Part shown: positions 22,395-34,429 of the stretch, piece by piece
Layout: every line of letters starts with the position of its first letter
How positions within the stretch are numbered: position 1 is the first letter of the stretch
Source of the DNA: Hepsetus odoe
Lineage: Eukaryota > Chordata > Actinopteri > Characiformes > Hepsetidae
Length of the DNA: 64,000 bases
Direction: 5' to 3'
Assembly (NCBI GenBank): GCA_017165825.1
Contig: CM029367.1
Span: 1,218,030-1,282,029 of the forward strand
Position numbers and translations under genes: made by a program
The notes under the pieces: generated by a model
Databases searched by the model: none
What the model saw: the letters and a program-made list of their open reading frames with translations, nothing else
What the model was told of the DNA's origin: nothing

Positions 22395-23075
22395 TCTGTG
22401 AACGACAGAAAAAGTATGTGAACCTTTGCTTTCGGTATCTGGTGGGATCTCAGCAAGAACCATCACCAGGCCACATATAAATAAGAAACGTTGCCTGGTT
22501 AAATTAAGGTTAAATAAAAATAAACAAGCAAATGCTGTTTCCAGGAACCGTTGATCAGTCACACAAAGCACACCGGCGAGAAGGTTTAGGAGATTTTAGG
22601 AGATGGTGGTGTTGGTCTAGTGGTGGGTTCTTGCCTATGGACTGATGGCTCAAGAGGTCCCAGGTTCGAATCCCACCTCCAGCACTACCATCACTGGGTC
22701 CCTGAGCAAGACCCTGAACCCTGAGTGTCTCCAGGGGGGACTGTCCCTGTAATCAGGACATGGACGTCGCTCTGGATAAGAGCGTCTGCTAAATGCCGTA
22801 AATGTAAATGTAATGTAGGTGGAATTCCTAACATTAACTGCTCACTTTCACAACCCTTCTGTTGGGTTAAGGCCAAAACTTTGACTTGACAAAGTTCAAA
22901 ATATTCATTTTATCCTCCTTTTACCATTTTTAGAATGTACTCAGAGATGGTTTGCCACATAACCCAGAATTCATTTCTGGAGAAAATGTCCTGATATTTT
23001 TGTCCAGGCTCTAACGATGACACTACCACCACCATGTTTCACAGACTCTCCTCTATGTGAGCACTTCAAAGTGAA
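22395..23075 (-). mobile_element. Decayed DNA-transposon copy interrupted by a SINE
   Basis: AAAGTATGTGAACCTTTGC, GGAACCGTTGATCAGTCACA and, beyond the SINE, GATGGTTTGCCACATAACCC and ACTACCACCACCATGTTTCA are blocks of a widespread fish element. The last is the reverse complement of a Tc1-type KHGGGSV coding block. The SINE-B at 22604-22817 splits it. Confidence 0.5.
22604..22817 (+). mobile_element. SINE-B (V-SINE/HAmo-like), full length
   Basis: The tRNA-like head has box A (GTTGGTCTAGTGGTGGGTTC) and box B (AGGTTCGAATCCC). Next is the CTCCAGGGGGGACTGTCCCT body, then CTCTGGATAAGAGCGTCTGC and an AAATGTAAATGTAATG tail. It is the best-preserved SINE-B in the window. Confidence 0.85.
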
Positions 23076-23159
23076 GTTTGCAACGTCTTATTTTAGTGTG
23101 TTCTTTGTAAAAAGTCAATAAAGCATCGATTAAAGTTTTAGCGTATATCACTGTAAATA

Positions 23160-23305
23160 TTCAGCTTATCCTGGACGAGTGGTCTCCTGCACGGCTCGCT
23201 GATTCTCCTGCTCAAACACACCTGGTTCATCTCACCTGGTGATCGGCAGGTTTGAGGAACGGTGCAGGACACCAGCTCCTCGGGACTGGAGCGTCGTCAA
23301 ACAAT
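23160..23305 (-). mobile_element. Remnant of a dispersed DNA repeat
   Basis: On the reverse strand it shows AGGAGCTGGTGTCCTGCACC and the ACACACCTGGTTCATCTCAC-type blocks common to non-autonomous fish DNA elements. No ends are visible. Confidence 0.4.
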
Positions 23306-24770
23306 CAACAATAGGAGATAAAGAACTTCAGTTAACGTTAACCGGAATCTGAAAGCTTTGGTGCAAATCAGCACATGCAGACTGCCAGGCTCCTCTTGAA
23401 ACCACACGCTCCTCCAACAGACATAAATATGTGCACAAAGTAGCAGAAAGCGAGGGTTGCCGCATCACGAGCCGCTCTGCACTGCCAGCTTCGGCCTACG
23501 ACCCATTTAGACGGTGAATTATATCATTAAAGAAGCATGAAGTGGTTGGAGCTCGGGGTGAAGGAGTGAAATTGGTAGCAGATTGGAAGAACCTCTCCAG
23601 AGCGCCAACGACTGTTGACAGGGTGAGTTATGCGGGAGAATATCAGCCGCGGGGAGACGTGGGTGGTCGTGCCTCGGTGTGTGTTGTGTCTAGAGGGAGC
23701 GCTGGGCGGCAAGTAGTGTCTATTAAGCTGCATTTCCACACGTCACGTTCAAACGCTCTCGTCCACGTCCTCGCGCTTCGTCCATGGAAGCGACCCCCGC
23801 AGCTATGCTATCCCCCTACTCAATCACTGCGCGTGACTCAGGTTGCCGTTATTTATCTCAGTCCGTCAACATGTCTCTTAATGCCTGCTGGACGAGGGCC
23901 AGCCTTATCTGGAGCAGGACAGGACCAGGGGAGTGTTTAGTTTGGCCTGTCATCCTCCTCATACTCACAAACACACCACCCAGTGCTGGAGAGATGCTCC
24001 CTGGCCTGAACTCTTCACCCCTCAGCCAAGATCTAGGTTTTAGCTTCTGGCTCTTAAGAGCTTTGCGATAAAGTCTGCGATAAAGACACTATGATGATAT
24101 ATCACTGCAGCGCAAAAATACATTTCACCAAGTTCCCACCAGAAGAGCTCTTTTTTGACAACTTCATCACTGTTACTACTCAGTCCGTTTCTCTCTTCCT
24201 TTGTCTTCTGTCCCAGGTTCTCCATAATAAATAAATTACCCAACTGGACGTGATGTGAAGGCTCATTAATATCAGTAATTCTTTAAATTGTTACATTTGT
24301 TTATTGTTTTCTTGCTGCATCAGTGAAGTAAACCCAGATTTGGAGCTCCTGATAACAGATCAGATACAAAGTGGAATGAATAACACTCTACGTTTGTGGT
24401 TTTTGTAATAGTGGATGATTACATTCTTCTTTGACTTTTGTTTAGGTTTTGTTACAAACCTAAGAATTCCTGGCCGGACCCTAGCCCAGCCTGAACCCGA
24501 ACATCTTCAAGCTTTGAATTTGAAGCGGACCTGCTTCGATAACAGTCGTTATTAGATCACAGATCAAGGAGGCGTGACGATAGAATTAGATCAGGTTTCT
24601 AAAATTCCATATCAGTTCTACTCTTAAACCCGAGTTTATTCACCAGCAGTGGCCTCGTGGTTCCCAGTGCAAAATTCATCAGCATCTCAAGTGTGCGACT
24701 CTTTTAGAGGAGATTATTCAAACCTTGAACAGAAAACAGTGAATTTTAATCTCCAGCATTGAAAACTGGT
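23306..24770. other. Unique sequence, no gene recognised
   Basis: The interval 23450-23900 is GC-balanced and repeat-free and could contain a regulatory element. A 132-codon frame (23542-23940) has no family features. Confidence 0.3.
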
Positions 24771-25004
24771 GAAGTGAAAGTGAAAGTGATTATTAGTCAT
24801 TGTAAGCACAGTGAGCCACAACCAAACACAACCTCCGTATTTAACACACATGCACCCTCCAGGGTGCAGACATTTCCAGCACCCGGGGGCCAGTGGCAGG
24901 GACAGTACCTTGACCAAGGGTACCTTAGGTCAACCTACTTGTCTGGGATTTGAACCCATGACCTTCTGATCCTGGGGCCTTGTTCCAAATACTCTAGACC
25001 ACTG
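24771..25004 (-). mobile_element. SINE-A copy
   Basis: It carries a perfect GAAAGTGAAAGTGA (24776-24789), a body with TACCTTGACCAAGGGTACC, and a head with GATTTGAACCCATGACC. The CTCF-like centre is degraded (CTCCAGGGTGCAGAC). Confidence 0.85.
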
Positions 25005-25245
25005 TGATTTGAAGTTGCATTCATTCTCTCTGTTGGCCAAAACCAGAACACTCACCCTTTTCTTTCAGTTTTAAACTGGTGCAATTTCCCAGGACAGCTC
25101 CAGCCTGAGATAGGTACCAAAAATGGAGACAGTTCCCTGAAGATGGGGACTGTTCCCGGAAAACGGGGAAATCTGGTCAGTGCAGGTACTGTTAGTAAAA
25201 AGCAAAGCTGCCCAACTAGATGCTTTTCTGGTCTTGAATGCATTG

Positions 25246-25293
25246 GGTGGATGGATGGATGGATTGATGGATGGATGGATGGATGGATGGATG
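25246..25293 (+). repeat. (GGAT)n microsatellite
   Basis: About 11 GGAT units with one interruption (GATTGATG). Confidence 0.95.
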
Positions 25294-25427
25294 GTTTCTT
25301 TTTATTCCATCCTAAATCAGGGTAATGGACAGAGAAGGACATTAGCAGAGATGGACGTTAAGAGCCAAGCAGTGAGCAGAACATTGGGTGATTTTTCCAG
25401 AAAAGAAAAAAAGTACATTCAACATCT

Positions 25428-25430
<3 letters not shown>

Positions 25431-25474
<44 letters not shown>
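25431..25474 (+). repeat. (GA)n microsatellite
   Basis: About 22 GA dinucleotides. Confidence 0.95.
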
Positions 25475-25480
<6 letters not shown>

Positions 25481-27579
25481 ATAAATCCTGCAGACAAGTC
25501 AGCAGAAGGAGAACAATGCTCTAGTGGACGTTAGGAGTCAGCAGGGAGTTGTTCTGAGTAAGGCAAACAATAAAAGCGAAAAAAAGACAAGAGAAGGACT
25601 TTCCCCCTCCTTATTTCTATCTTTCATGATTTCTTTCTGAAGCTGTCTTCTTTAACCTGCTCCAGGCCTCTCTCCTTACGTACACCCTGCTTCTCTCTGG
25701 GCCTGTCCTCTCAGAACCAGTGATCTTAACAACACACACATTTATCTTGGTCCATGTGATTTAAGCTAAGCTGGCTTCTCTGGTAGTTCCCGCTGATGAA
25801 TCGGTGTCCTGGGTTGTGTTGATGGGTCCCGGACAGCAGCTCGGAGCGGCCCGGTCACAAAAATTAACCAGTTGCTGAAACAAAAAGCAGCAAAGAGAAG
25901 CTCTGACAAAAAAAAACACAGCAGGACCCATGATAGAACTCAGAGACACCATGAAATCTGTGTGTGTTTCTTTTGCCAAGGTTAAGGCAAAAGGAAATTA
26001 CTGTTATTATTATTGTTGTTGTTTATATTATTCATTAATTAGTTCCTTAAATTGTTGAAAGTCTCATCCATTAAGTGTATGTAAATGGAATCAGATGTCC
26101 GAATGTCCCTCATGGACAGGAAATGATGCTTCAGACGTTGTTTCACCAGAGTTTGGAGAAGGTTTCGGGCTAAAACTAGAGACCCTGAGACACGTGACGT
26201 CTGGTTCCATTCACCACCACTAGAAAGAAACCCGAACCCTTTTCACACCAAACCCACTCTGGTGGATTTGGGTTGGAAGGAACCAGAGGTCACGACGTTA
26301 GCACCAACACCAGCATTTGATCCACTAAAAAATCAGCCCCGCCTTTTCACACTGATGGTATAAGGAGTGTTTCTAGAGGGGAACAACACAGGAACCAATC
26401 AGAACAGAGCTTGTTCACTTCTGTCGGTCCAAAGAACAGCCTGCTTCACTCATATATGCCCATCAGATGGCTTGTATGGACAGAACATCATCAGTGGACC
26501 GGAGGCGGGTAAAGGAGATTGTATGATATGGGCCCTTTGACATGGAGGCCCTGGTGCAGATCAGTGTATAAACAGGTTCTGTCGTGCCGGGCTGCTCCTC
26601 AGGGAACTGGAGGCAGCTGGAAGCTCCTCCGACTCAAATGGCCGCCGTTGTTTATTGTTGATCCCGGCGCTTCTCTTTCTCCCGGCGGGGTATTTGTTGT
26701 TCGTATCAGTCGGACTCATCCTGTCATCAGGCTTGACTTTCGGCAGGGCCTACTGAGCCTGCTCAGCGTCACGGTCCCCCAAAACATGGGCTCACCATGT
26801 ATTAGTGGGGCCCTGCTGAAGAACAGGTGACGTGGGGCACTCCCGCATTTTTCCAGATGATTCCTTCTTTCTTCCCCTCTCTCATCTGTCTTTGATCTCC
26901 ATCGCTCGTCCAGTGGCGTGACTCAGCTTAAGAGTCTGAAATCAATCTCGGCCCACATTACAGGTAGGACCCGAGTTCTAGCCGTGCCATTAGGAGAGCG
27001 CATGCATCACACGGGCTACTTCGAGTCGACAGTGGGCTCAGGGAACATTTATGGGCCTCCCTTTGACCCTGGACATCCATATCTTCATGCACAGAGACAG
27101 CTAACACAAATACTACACTTGATTATGACCATTAGTTTTAATCAGCAGGGTGCACTGTATCTCCCGGAGCAGCTACAGGACAAGGGTGGGTTCTTGAAGA
27201 CATCAGGACGTGGTTATCCTTCATATTTGGACGACTGTATCTGTAGATGCTGAGCTGCCCGACCAGAAATCAGCGCTTCCTTTCCTGGAAAAAGAGAAGA
27301 ATACAAGTCGGGTTTGACTGGCGAAGTAACCGTGAAAGCACAAGAGCCTCTGGAGTCAGGTTTAGTGTCCTTTGTGGGGACTGTGTCTGCTTTGTGCCGC
27401 AACTGTCCACTGTGTGGTAGTACCAGGTCCCCAAGCATAATTAATGGAAGGATGCAGAAAACAAGAAAACCTCTAGAGGGCAGCAGGGAGTGAAGCTTGT
27501 TTATTTGAGCTTTCTGATTCCATTTGGAGAATGTTAGAACCTGCCACAGTTTCCCAAATTCATCACTACGTCTAGACGT
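25475..27579. other. Unique 2.1-kb stretch, no gene recognised
   Basis: No SINE or Tc1 signature is seen. The interval 26640-27060 is GC-balanced and a possible regulatory island. A near-palindromic CCTCTAGAGGGCAGCAGG is at about 27470. Confidence 0.3.
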
Positions 27580-28265
27580 GGCCCCATTAGCTGTTCTCCA
27601 ATGTTTCCTAAAGAGCTCCCATGTCCTGGAAGAACCACATTTGGTCCCTTAAGAACCTTTCAGTGGATGAACAACTTTTAAACCTTTCTAAAGTTTTCAT
27701 GGACCTCCACGAGGGCACATTTGTGTGGAACTTGTGTAGAACATGTTACATTGGCACTTCAAAAGGCAGTGCTGAGTCAAAACAGAGATTGTGATGCTTT
27801 AGAAGGTATGAAGATCCTTCAAGAACCTTCATATGAAAGGTTATTTATTTCTTTAAAGGGCTTTACAATTGATGGAGTTTTTCTTTTAAAAGGTTCTTCA
27901 CACTCACATCTCCTTCAGCTCTTTAAAGAACCATGCATTGAAAATTCCTTAAGCTGGTTCTTTAATGGAACTGCGCCTCTGAAACAGTGCAAATGGAACC
28001 TTGAGTATTTGGAACTAACTCATGGAAACACTTGAATCCTTGGTTCTCAGATTTTGCTTATGGGTCTAAAAATTATGCTTATGTGTTCCTCTAGTCATAG
28101 AACCCCTTTCTCAGTTTGTAACGGTTCTTAAATGTCATCACGCTCACAACACACTTTTTTCGGTTCCTTGAGGGAACCAAACATGGTTTTAGTACCATAT
28201 GGAAACAAACAGGGTTTGTCCAGTTTTGAGTGTCTTCTGAGGTTCTTCAAAAAAGGTTCTTCACA
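27580..28265. repeat. Degenerate repeat rich in GGTTCTT/AAGAACC
   Basis: Words such as AAGAACCTTTCA, AAAAGGTTCTTCACACTCA (twice, near 27890 and 28252) and TTTAAAGAACCATGCATTG recur in both orientations. This resembles a decayed palindromic DNA element. Confidence 0.5.
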
Positions 28266-28301
28266 CTCAGAAAGCCCTATTTTCATTTCCTTCCTCTTGG
28301 C

Positions 28302-28676
28302 CTTGGTCAGAGGTGCAGATCAGGGATATGAGGTTTCCGGCCACATTCTGATTTTTGCAGAGGTATCATGTCTTCTCTCAAGGTTCTGGACAGAAGACAG
28401 GAAGTTGTACAGTGACAGTTGTTTCCACATTCCACTGGTTTCCTCCATGTGGAACCACAAATGGTTCTTCTATAAAAGGGACCCCTTTTTGGCACCCATT
28501 GGTGACGGCCTTGGTCAAAGCAGAAGTCAGGATGAATGAAGGTTCGGATCAGGGACTGGAGGTGGAATTTGGTTTCCGGCCACGTTTCTGATCTTTGCGG
28601 AGGTACCGTGTCATCTCTCAGGGTTCTGGACGGAAGACGGGACGTGTCCAGCGACTCTTTCCACATTCCAGCGGAT
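28302..28676 (+). repeat. Diverged direct duplication, about 130-165 bp per copy
   Basis: 28302-28439 and 28510-28675 share CTTGGTCA, GATCAGGGA, GTTTCCGGCCAC, TTTGCRGAGGTA, TCTCTCARGGTTCTGGAC and TTTCCACATTCCA in the same order. Confidence 0.75.
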
Positions 28677-30585
28677 AAATCCTGGCTTGCTTAAACAAAG
28701 CTGTCAGTGTTCCTCGAGGCTCCCTCGGCTGCAATCACCACCTTTAAGCCGCCCGATCTCTCTCATTGACAAGTGTGTATCTTAAATCACCAGGGGAACC
28801 ATCCCAGGGGACACTCACTCTCCTAGACGTGCCCCTAATTCATCCGCAGCCAAATTCAACGAGGCCTTTTCTGACAGTCACACTTAAGAGGATCACGCTC
28901 CTCTATGCTTTGCTTCTCTTCTTAGATTCACTGTACGCGTCTCCACTCCTCGCTGACTTCTACAGCTGCTTCCACTTTGTCCGGGGGGACATTGACAGGC
29001 AGCAGCCACCTGCCGCTTCGACCTTCGACCTATGACCCCTGCAAGAGTGCCGGAACATCTGAGGACCTGACCTCGCAGCCTTCGCAACAGGCGACAGAGT
29101 TATGATTATCATCCGGGCAGGTGGCATCGCCCTCGATCCCTGTGCATAGCTATGCGTTTGTCTCCCTCTGTTGGCCATCAGCAGAACCGCAGGCGCCCTG
29201 AAGCCGTCGCCTTCATCCTCAAGGGCCGCCTTTTCTTCCTTGTGTTATTTTGTTCACCATATTCAGTTTTTTTTCCATGATCGTCCTCTCTTTATGACAG
29301 CAAAGCTGCTTTTATTGCTACGCCTTTAAGGCTGATATGCAAATGAGCTGCGATCTGACTGGCTGCCCTCTATTGGGCCTTATTTTTGAGGGGTCAGCCT
29401 TTATCTTTTGATCTATGATTTCAGCTGAAAGCGAAATGAGATCATAAAGATAGTTTTGGCCACAATGTTGGCGTTTTAGCAGATTATGTCAATTTTCTTG
29501 CTTTTTATTCATTCAATTGTGGGTTTAAAGCAGTTTTTGTTTGAAAAATTTTTAACACAAAGTAAATTTCCAAATTTTTGTGAATCTTTTAAGATTTTTA
29601 AAGTTTTCTTCTGCATTTACCGAAGAGGAACTCCTGATGGACTGCTGGTTTTGAGGGTGTGCTTTTATTCGTGAATTCAGAGTTTATCATTTTCCATTTT
29701 ATTTACCAGAGTAGGTCTCGCTCTCATCCAGTTTGGGTTTAATGTAGAGTTTCTCCATTTTTATTTCATTTTTGTAATACATTGGTTTTTTGAATTATTT
29801 ATTTGTTAACAGAAATGACAGATTTTTGATCTATTCTCCGTAAATCTGAGATGTTCCACAGACTGGATGGAGAGATTTTTTTGGGAGGAGTCTCCAGCAC
29901 GTGTGTGTTCAGTGTTTAATTGTAATTTTTTGGGACCTGGACTATAAAGGTCAACAAGGTCAGGTTTTCCTTCTACCACCTTTCATTTATCCCTCTCTCG
30001 CTTAATCCCTCTCTCTGAAGGAAGGCAGCTCCTCTTCTTCTTCTTCTTCTTCTTCTTTTGGTTGGGACCGGTCGGCGGGTTTGTTCTTCTCGCTGCAGCC
30101 TGTGTTTCACGCTGTGATGGTTCACGGCTATACAGATGTTACACAGCAGGACGCTCCTCTCCTCCCTCCATCCCTCTCTCTCTTTATTGTCTTTTTTTTC
30201 CTCTTCACTCTATCCTGCATCCTCCACAAATACAGCCAGCCTATTATTTAAAAACAACAAATATTCACTTAAAGAAATGTAAAGAACTCTTTAATGTATT
30301 TGTTTTTAATACATTCTTTCATTTTCAACAGTTTACAATCAAATCTTCATCACAAATTGAATAAACTCTTGAGAAATGTAAAGCGGTATGAGCTGCATTC
30401 AGTTTCTTTTACATTTTTTATTAATGTGACATTTTATTTCTTAATTATTTACACAACTGTCTACATTACTATTATTATTGCTGTTATAATTATGATTAAA
30501 TCTCATCTTTTATTTTTTTCATATAATTTTGTATTATTTTATATATTTTAATTGTTTGTTATTTAGGTAATATATGTAATATATA
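28677..30585. other. Unique sequence, AT-rich from 29460
   Basis: 28690-29100 is GC-balanced and repeat-free (candidate regulatory island). 29460-30000 is T-rich without features. A (CTT)7 run is at about 30036-30058. No gene is seen. Confidence 0.35.
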
Positions 30586-30835
30586 GGGGCAGCGGTGGCT
30601 AGTGGTTAGGGTGTTGGCCGCGTGATCGGTGGATCGGGGGTTCGAACCCCTTCCCAGTAGGTTGCCCTGAGGTACCCTTGAGCAAGGTGCCGTCCCCGTC
30701 ACGCTCCTCCCTGCGATGGGCTGGCGACCTGTCCAGGGTGCGTCCCCCGTCCTCGCCCTGTGTGCGCTGGCTTGGACACCAGCACTCCCCCGCGACCCCG
30801 TTTGGGACAAGCGGCAGAAAATGGATGGATGGATG
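30586..30835 (+). mobile_element. SINE-A-headed SINE with a LINE-type GATGG tail and intact target-site duplication
   Basis: The head GGGGCAGCGGTGGCTAGTGG with box B GGGTTCGAACCCC and the body to GAGCAAGGTGCCGTCCCCGT are those of SINE-A. The 3' half is different (GGCGACCTGTCCAGGGTGCG) and ends CCCGCGACCCC...AAGCGGCAGAAAATGGATGG, like the 3' end of the LINE at 30959-33131. Exact 9-bp copies of TAATATATA flank it (30577-30585 and 30836-30844). It looks young. Confidence 0.85.
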
Positions 30836-30958
30836 TAATATATATTTATTATATCTGTAATACATACGCTATATATGTAATTTAATTTCTTAGTTATTAT
30901 TATCTAATATAGCTTATATTTTATTATAATCATATTTTTTTTGTTTTGTTTTTTTTTT

Positions 30959-33131
30959 TTTGGGAGGAATGGCCCCCCCGATCTGAACCAGAACCGTGTT
31001 CTGTTATTGGACTTTTGTGCTCGTCACGGATTGTCCATAACGAACACCATGTTCAGGCATAAGGATGTCCACATGTGCACCTGGCACCAGGACACCCGAG
31101 GTTGCAGTTCGATGATCGACTTTGTGGTCGTGTCATCGGACTTGCGGTCACATGTCTTGGACACTCGGGTAAAGAGAGGGGCGGCGCTGTCAACCGACCA
31201 TCACCTGGTGGTGAGTTGGCTTCGTTGGTGGGGGAGGATGGAGGATACCGGTCAGGCCTGGTAGGCCCAAACGCATCGTGAGGGTCTGCTGGGAACGTCT
31301 GGCAGAGTCCCCTGTCAGGACAAGCTTCAACTCCCACCTCCGTCAAAGCTTTAACCACGTCCCGGGGGAGGTGGGGGACATTGAGTCTGAATGGACTATA
31401 TTCCGCGCCTCCATTGTCAAGGCGGCTGACCGGAGCTGTGGCCGGGAGGTGGTCGGTGCCTGTCGCGGTGGCAACCCTAGAACCCGTTGGTGGACACCAG
31501 CGGTGAGGGATGCCATCAAGCTGAAGAAGGAGTCCTACCGGGCCTTTTTGGCCAGTGGGGCTCCGGAGGCAGCTGATAGGTACCGACAGGCCAAGCGGAA
31601 TGCGGCTCTGGTGGTTGCTGAGGCAAAAACTCGGGCATGGGAGGAGTTTGGAGAGGCCATGGAGAAGGACTTCCAGACGGCTTCGAGGAAATTCTGGTCC
31701 ACCATCCGGCGTCTCAGGAGGGGAAAGCAGTGCACGGTCAACACAGTGTATAGTGGGGATGGTACGCTGCTGATGAGATCCGCCCAGAGTTCCTCAAGGC
31801 TCTGGATGTTGTAGGACTGTCATGGCTGACACGCCTCTGCAACATCACATGGACATCGGGGACGGTGCCTCTGGATTGGCAGACTGGGGTGGTGGTCCCC
31901 CTCTTTAAGAAAGGGGACCGGAGGGTGTGTTCCAGTTATCGAGGGATCACACTTCTCAGCCTCCCGGGGAAAGTCTATTCAGGGGTCCTGGAAAGGAGGG
32001 TCCGTCGGATAGTCGAACCTCAGATCCAGGAGGAGCAATGTGGTTTTTGTCCAGTGGACCAGCTCTACACCCTTGGCAGGGTCCTGGAGGGTGCATGGGA
32101 GTTTGCCCAACCAGTTTACATGTGCTTTGTGGACTTGGAGAAGGCATTCGACCGTGTCCCTCGGGGGCTCCTGTGGGGGGTACTCCGGGAGTATGGGGTA
32201 TCGGATTCCCTGTTAAGGGCTGTCCGGTCCCTGTACAACCGGTGTCAGAGCTTGGTCCGCATTGCCGGCAGTAAGTCGGACCTGTTCCCGGTGAGGGTTG
32301 GACTCCGCCAGGGCTGCCCTTTGTCACCGATCCTGTTCATAACTTTTATGGACAGGATTTCTAGGCGCAGCCAGGGCGTTGAGGGGGTCCGGTTTGGTGG
32401 GCTCAGGATTGGGTCTCTGCTTTTTGCAGATGATGTTGTCTTGTTGGCCTCATCATGCCGTGACCTTCAGCTCTCTCTGGATCGGTTCGCAGCCGAGTGC
32501 GAAGCAGCTGGGATGAGAATCAGCAGAGTTTAAGTATCTTGGGATCTTGTTCACGAGTGAGGGTAGAATGGAGCGGGAGGTCGACAGGCGGATCGGGGCA
32601 GCTTCTGCAGTGATGCGGGCTCTGCATCGGTCCGTCATGGTGAAGAAGGAGCTGAGCCAGAAGGCAAAGCTCTCAATTTACCAGTCGATCTACATTCCCA
32701 CCCTCACCTATGGTCACGAGCTGTGGGTAGCGACCGAAAGAACGAGATCGTGAATACAAGCGGCCGAAATGAGTTTCCTCCGCAGGGTGTCGGTACTCTC
32801 CCTTAGAGATAGGGTGAGAAGCTCAGTCATCCGGGAGGGGCTCAAAGTAGAGAGGAGAGGGGAGTCAGATGAGGTGGCTCGGGCATCTGATTAGGATGCC
32901 CCCTGGACGCCTCCCTGGTGAGGTGTTCCGGGCACGTCCCACCGGAAAGAGACCACGGGGAAGACCCAGGACACGCTGGAGAGACTATGTCTCTCGGCTG
33001 GCCTGGGAACGCCGTGGGATCCGCCCGGAGGAGCTGGAAGAAGTGGCTGGAGAGAGGGAAGTCTGGGCATCCCTGCTGGAGCTGCTGCCCCCGCGACCCG
33101 ACCTCGGATAAGCGGAAGAAAATGGATGGAT
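30959..33131 (+). mobile_element. Non-LTR retrotransposon (RTE/Rex3-like LINE), 5' truncated and inactive
   Basis: It starts inside the apurinic-type endonuclease domain ([11 protein letters not shown], then [11 protein letters not shown] near 31190-31230). A linker follows, then a reverse transcriptase with LFKKGDRRVCSSYRGITLLS, FVDLEKAFDRVPRGLL, GLRQGCPLSPILF and the catalytic FADDVVLLAS (about 32425-32455). The conserved C-terminus (RWLGHLIRMPPGRLPGEVF, RGRPRTRWRDYVSRL) follows, ending at 33111. The frame changes near 31262, at the deletion near 31770, at the deletion near 32530 and near 32751 (premature stop). The 3' end is GAAAATGGATGGA. The (GATG)-type tail and motif set suggest the RTE/Rex3 lineage, but I could not verify the family. 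Confidence 0.85.
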
Positions 33132-33797
33132 ATTTTTTTTTTATTATTTTAGAGTAGAGTAGAGTAATCTTTTTTTAATGTATTTTTATTGTTTTATATG
33201 ATAATTATTTCATTTCATAATTATTCTTTATATTTATATATTAATATTATTCATTCTCATTTTATTATTTTTAATCATATTATTTATAATTATTTTCTGT
33301 ATTATTTATTCTCATATATTATTATTATTATTGTTGTTGTTTCTGTTACATGGCCAAAACTCAACCAGTCAAGACTGTTTTCAGTGTTGCTGAATGCCAC
33401 TCACAGACATGAACTAGAAACTAGAAAGACTCGTGGAGCTTCACTGGAAGAGGTCTGGTTCCATCCACCGCTGTAATGCCATCTGAGTCTGGGCTGATCC
33501 AATCTGGACGACTTTCTTTAAAATAATCTGCACCTTGGTCCTCCATCGCTTCTAAGAAAACTGTTTTGTATAAATATTTGGAAAACTGTGACTCCTCTCA
33601 AAGCCTCAAGCGTGAGAAGCTCAGAGCTGAGGAGTGAACATCCATCTTCCGCCACCAAGCTTTTGGCACTGCTGTGCTTCATCCTGACAGATGACCGACC
33701 CGAGTCACTTCACTTTTAGAAGCACTGCAGGCTTTTCGCCCTCTGTTTTCGTGGTCACTAACTGATAATAATACATGAGACAGGTATAAAACTGAAC
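33132..33797. other. AT-rich then unique sequence
   Basis: 33132-33355 is AT-rich with short ATT runs. 33356-33797 is unique. No gene is seen. Confidence 0.35.
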
Positions 33798-33992
33798 TCC
33801 TGGGTCGAGTGTCCCAGACCATTAGACCAGTAGCTTGCCCTGAGGCACTCTTGATCAAGGTACCGTCCCCATCACTGCTCCCTGGATGCTGGCTATGTTT
33901 GCCCCCTGCTGGACAGTGTGTATAGGTTAAACACAGAAGATGGATTTGATTTTGTTTCACTGTGTTCAGAATGATGTGGTCACTTTCACTTT
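33798..33992 (+). mobile_element. SINE-A copy, 5' truncated
   Basis: It runs from the box B region to GGTCACTTTCACTTT. The centre TGCCCCCTGCTGG (33901-33913 with flank) is one base short of a perfect CTCF core. Confidence 0.8.
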
Positions 33993-34074
33993 GCTCCCTA
34001 CACTTGAACCCAAACCTCTTTACTACTACTATTATAACAGCCTCTATACTGAATAAGTATAGATAAAGTTACAA

Positions 34075-34405
34075 GGTTCTAGATACAGTGGTTCCACCCA
34101 CTCAGCACTCAGCATCAGCAGTAAACTGATGACCTAATTATCTGGAATCATCTGCTCCTGTTTCTTCACTGCTTCATGTCTTAAGTTAGACGCTTTGTTC
34201 TGCTTGAAGGTTCAGACGTAGATCACTGTGTGGATTAACCAACACAGAACTATCAAACTGCTCAGGTACAGAGACTGGACTGAACATGAGAGACAACAAC
34301 ACTGTCCTTCAGGAAGATCTGGAGAACTGCTCAGGTACAGAGACTGGACTGAACATGAGAGACAACCACACTGTCCTTCAGGAAGATCTGGAGAACTGTT
34401 CCTTA
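34075..34405 (+). mobile_element. Element B module joined to two 69-bp modules of element A
   Basis: Element B (CAAGGTTCTAGATACAGTGG...GTGTGGATTAACCAACACAG) leads directly into CTGCTCAGGTACAGAGACTG, repeated at 34258 and 34327 with a 69-bp period. The element A left arm is absent here. Confidence 0.75.
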
Positions 34406-34429
34406 AAGAACAAGCACCACAGAGCGACT

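Noticed and set aside
22604..22680. tRNA gene candidates at SINE heads (also 30586, 46354, 50284, 52152)
   Set aside because: Box A and box B are present, but the sequences continue into SINE bodies and do not fold as intact tRNAs with an anticodon arm that I can confirm.
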